DNA of 8,291 bases from Nitrospira sp. Its GTDB lineage: Bacteria > Nitrospirota > JACRHL01. The position numbers were made by a program, and so were the translations under genes. Under the pieces are notes generated by a model. It did no database searches. It saw only the letters and a program-made list of their open reading frames with translations, and was not told the origin of the DNA. Where the stretch lies: positions 1 to 8,291 of the forward strand of contig JALWRU010000083.1 of the NCBI GenBank assembly GCA_026994095.1. The letters run 5' to 3'. Position 1 is the first letter of the stretch. Every line of letters starts with the position of its first letter. Positions 5,864 to 8,291 of this stretch are shown here, in pieces.

Positions 5864-7105
5864 TTAGTATAGATGGTATTCCCGCGACGGGCGCAGTAGA
5901 TGGTTCAGGTCGATGTCGGTGCGCAGCAGTTGCAGTTCGTAGCCGCGCACGTCAATCTGCAACGCCGCGATCCGCGCCAGCAAGGTGCTGTGCCGTTGAT
6001 CGCCCAGCAGTACCGCCGAGAACAGCCTGCCGTCCTTGAACACCAGCCGTCGGTAACCCTCCGCGCTGGGGGCCGAAGTGACCTCCGCATCCCCTGCTGC
6101 CTGCGCCCGCCCGATCAATGCCAGCGGCAGGTCGTAGACCAGACCGCTACGGTAGTATTCGGCCATGGAAAAGTAGATGTCCGGCCCACGGGGGTGACCC
6201 GCCGCCATGTTGTGGCCCGCTACCCGGCCCTGCGCCACCGCCGCCATCCAGCCACCTGCCGGCACATGTTTGCCCTGCAATTTATCCCACACCCGCACCA
6301 GATCGCCGGCAGCATAGACCCCGGCCACGCCGGTCTCCAGCCGATCGCTGACGCAGATACCGCCCTGCTTGAGGGCCATTCCGGCCTCCTCTGCCAGGGT
6401 CAGGTTGGGGCGTGGTTCGGCCCCATCGATGAGGCCGTCACAGGTCAGGCGCTTGCCGCTACTGGTCGTCACCACCCGTCGGCCCTGCGGCTGGGTCTGG
6501 CTGGCGACAGAGGTCTGCAAATGTACCGTGACACCGTCGTCCACCAGCCGTCGATAAATCATCTGGCTGGCGCGACTGTCCAGCCAATCGGGCAGGAACA
6601 GACTGCCCGGTACCAGCAAAGTCACCTCCCGCCGCTGCTGCCTGAGCAGATAACAGAGGGTCAGGGCGTAGATACCATCACCGACCACCAGCCAGTGACC
6701 GCCCGCATCGGTGCCCGCTCGCCACCGTTCCGCGTCTGCCAGGGACAACAACGGCCCCGGCCCGTTGGTGGCAGCCTCTGGTTGATGGGTGCCGCAGGCC
6801 AATAGCAGCCGATCAAAAGAGGTCTCCCGATCATCGGCAGAGGTGACCGTTCTACGGCCCAGATCCACCCGTGTAACCGGCTGGTTGACCACCTGAATGT
6901 CGGCCTGTGCGAGCGTCCCGTCGGGCAGCGACGGCAGGTCATCGCGATCAATACAGCCCCGCACATAGGCACCCAGCGAGGGACGAAATATGGCCCCGTC
7001 CGGCTGCGACTGAAACACCACCACCTGCGCCTTGGCGTCGGCTGCGCGGATGGCCAACGCCGCATGTTGCCCTGCAGGCCCCCCGCCCACCACCACCGCT
7101 TTCAT
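5864..7105 (-). CDS. FAD-dependent NAD(P) oxidoreductase
   Basis: This is a two-dinucleotide-binding-domain flavoprotein of the pyridine nucleotide oxidoreductase superfamily, closest in style to ferredoxin/rubredoxin reductases and the N-terminal part of NirB. It shows an FAD Rossmann motif VVVGGGPAG (4-12), the linker strand LLLACGTHQP (100-109), a second Rossmann motif VVGDGIYA (140-147) for NAD(P) and the second FAD motif GVYAAGDL (262-269). The C-terminal region (about 310-413, including YRRLVFKDGRLFSAVLLGD) resembles the small C-terminal domain of these reductases. It has no CXXC or CX4C pair, so it is not a thioredoxin- or lipoamide-type disulfide reductase. After the second Rossmann strand (LLVPG) the usual acidic or basic coenzyme-selecting residue is not evident. 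AGAGGG precedes the ATG, which overlaps the stop of the iron-sulfur protein gene as ATGA. The pair probably works together, but the electron partner is inferred only. Confidence 0.88.
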   Translation of the reverse strand: MKAVVVGGGPAGQHAALAIRAADAKAQVVVFQSQPDGAIFRPSLGAYVRGCIDRDDLPSLPDGTLAQADIQVVNQPVTRVDLGRRTVTSADDRETSFDRLLLACGTHQPEAATNGPGPLLSLADAERWRAGTDAGGHWLVVGDGIYALTLCYLLRQQRREVTLLVPGSLFLPDWLDSRASQMIYRRLVDDGVTVHLQTSVASQTQPQGRRVVTTSSGKRLTCDGLIDGAEPRPNLTLAEEAGMALKQGGICVSDRLETGVAGVYAAGDLVRVWDKLQGKHVPAGGWMAAVAQGRVAGHNMAAGHPRGPDIYFSMAEYYRSGLVYDLPLALIGRAQAAGDAEVTSAPSAEGYRRLVFKDGRLFSAVLLGDQRHSTLLARIAALQIDVRGYELQLLRTDIDLNHLLRPSREYHLY

Positions 7106-8280
7106 GTGCCCTCTGCCGGGGCGGTCTGCCCGCGCAAGGGCGGTGATTTAAACTGTACCGGCTGAGCCTTGGGCCCCTGATCGGCCATCAGCGCGTCGTA
7201 GACCAGATCGACCACGTCCACTACCCGCACCCCCATGGCCTCCGCCGCCGGTGCGTAAGCCTCCTGACAGCGCACACACTCCACCACCAGGGTGTCGGCC
7301 CCGACTTCGCTGGCCTCGGCGATCCGCTGGCTGCGCAGCCGCGCCAACTGGGCCGGGTTGACATCCATCTGCATGGCCCCACAACAGGGGGCCGCATCGC
7401 CGGTCTGGGCCATCTCTACAAAACAGCCAAACTGGCGCAGCACCCGTCGGGCCTCTTCGCCCTCGCCGTGTTTGCGCGACACAAAACAGGCGTCGTGAAA
7501 GGTATAAATGCCGTCCCGTCGCTGCACCGGAAAACGGTGCAGGTTACGGCGAATCCAACTGGCGCTGGTCACCGGAGTAAACGACTCGCCGTGGATCGCC
7601 ACCAGTCGCCGCAGGGTGGAATAACAGGCCGAGCCAATAGTTACCACCTCCATCGGACCGTGGGCCACAATACGGTCGTACAGGGCCACCATCATCTGCT
7701 CGGCCTGATCCAGTTCGCCTGCTGCCAGATGGGACGCACCACAGCAGGCAGTGGTGCCCGCCAGCACCTCGTAGCGGGTACCCAGATAGTCGGCCAGCGC
7801 CAGCACCTTGTCGGCCAGGCCGCTCTCCGACATGGCGTTGCAGCCGAAAAAAAACAGGGTGTCAGCAGGCTCCAGACGGCGTTTGTCCAGATGGGCACCC
7901 ACCGCCCCCAGACGGGTGCGTTGGCGGGTGTTCTGCACTACCCGACCCAGCCGCCCCACCCAGCCGTTACGCGCCAGGGTCGCAAGCTGTGACTGCACTG
8001 GTGCCGGTGTCGGCTGCACCGATTTTTGCCACAGGGTCATGGTCTCCCGTGATACCCCGGCAGGGCAGACCGGCACACACAGGCCACACTGAAAACACTC
8101 GTCCACAAACAGTGTTACCTGTGCCGACGCTGCCTGTGGCGCGCGCACCGCTGCATTCAGGTCGGCAATGCGCAACTGCGGACCCGCCACCGGGCAATGA
8201 TGCAGACATTCACGGCAACCGCTACAGGCGTCCACCGCCCACTGGGCCTGTCGATCGATCTGTTGGCGAAGGGAGGTCAT
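7102..8280 (-). CDS. HdrC/HdrB-like iron-sulfur protein (two 4Fe-4S plus two CCG domains)
   Basis: This soluble electron-transfer protein resembles HdrD/GlpC/LutA-type proteins, fusing an HdrC-like ferredoxin part to an HdrB-like catalytic part. Two [4Fe-4S] motifs are complete: Cys 19/22/25/29 and 62/65/68/72, each last Cys followed by Pro. Two CCG repeats follow: Cys147...CCG (179-181)...Cys219, and Cys265...CCG (299-301)...CVRC (335-338). The second has all five cysteines expected of an HdrB-type noncubane cluster site. In the first, the final CXXC reads CYST, losing the last Cys. No membrane segments are visible. At 392 residues it is the size of GlpC/HdrD-like proteins. The ATG is 11 bases from the window edge with only a weak AGAG upstream, so coupling to an unseen upstream gene is likely. 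It overlaps the flavoprotein gene by four bases. The substrate cannot be told. Confidence 0.9.
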   Translation of the reverse strand: MTSLRQQIDRQAQWAVDACSGCRECLHHCPVAGPQLRIADLNAAVRAPQAASAQVTLFVDECFQCGLCVPVCPAGVSRETMTLWQKSVQPTPAPVQSQLATLARNGWVGRLGRVVQNTRQRTRLGAVGAHLDKRRLEPADTLFFFGCNAMSESGLADKVLALADYLGTRYEVLAGTTACCGASHLAAGELDQAEQMMVALYDRIVAHGPMEVVTIGSACYSTLRRLVAIHGESFTPVTSASWIRRNLHRFPVQRRDGIYTFHDACFVSRKHGEGEEARRVLRQFGCFVEMAQTGDAAPCCGAMQMDVNPAQLARLRSQRIAEASEVGADTLVVECVRCQEAYAPAAEAMGVRVVDVVDLVYDALMADQGPKAQPVQFKSPPLRGQTAPAEGT

Positions 8281-8291
8281 CGTCTCTATTG

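Noticed and set aside
5866..5871. TATACT on the - strand as a -10 box for chaN
   Set aside because: It overlaps the stop region of the flavoprotein gene, and the 15-19 bases upstream are GC-rich with no -35-like hexamer. It is AT-rich mainly because it encodes the terminal Leu-Tyr-stop.
5900..6805. A 301-codon open frame on the + strand opposite the flavoprotein gene
   Set aside because: The opposite strand holds intact FAD and NAD(P) motifs across the same bases. This frame's translation is Gln/His/Arg-rich without motifs, which is typical of antisense in GC-rich DNA.

Overview
The window comes from a GC-rich (roughly 60%) Gram-negative bacterium. An outer-membrane DUF481-type barrel, a lipobox lipoprotein of the ChaN family, the murein-recycling kinase AnmK and an ExeA/GspA-type ATPase all point to Pseudomonadota. 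I cannot place it further from sequence alone. It is densely coding: one gene fragment on the + strand and six complete genes on the - strand. I see no tRNA, rRNA, CRISPR array, insertion sequence or phage gene.

Layout from left to right. (1) The 3' end of a DUF481 outer-membrane protein gene (+ strand) runs to 494. (2) A long near-perfect hairpin (512-550) separates it from the convergent - strand block. (3) A tight - strand operon, read from 4383 down to 561, encodes a 683-residue ExeA-like AAA+ ATPase with tandem zinc ribbons and a probable PH-like tail, an unrecognised 207-residue exported protein, and AnmK. The junctions are a 5-base gap and a 4-base stop/start overlap. (4) A short control region (4384-4499) holds a rho-independent terminator for the gene upstream, a TTGACA hexamer overlapping the terminator's T tract, and a 14-base palindrome. 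(5) chaN with a C-terminal PDZ domain (5783 to 4500) has its own strong ribosome binding site. (6) A redox pair (8280 to 5864) consists of an HdrC/HdrB-like iron-sulfur protein and an FAD/NAD(P) oxidoreductase, with a 4-base ATGA overlap. It probably continues an operon that starts beyond the right edge.

Two functional themes emerge. The redox pair looks like an electron-transfer module: a flavoprotein that could oxidise or reduce a pyridine nucleotide, coupled to a protein with two [4Fe-4S] clusters and two CCG (heterodisulfide-reductase-type) cluster sites. The ExeA-like/exported protein/AnmK operon puts a cytosolic ATPase with an unusual architecture beside an envelope protein and a kinase that recycles anhydro-MurNAc. 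A role in cell-envelope maintenance is therefore the most natural guess, but it rests on gene position only. The ExeA-like fusion and its unrecognised partner are the best candidates for something undescribed.
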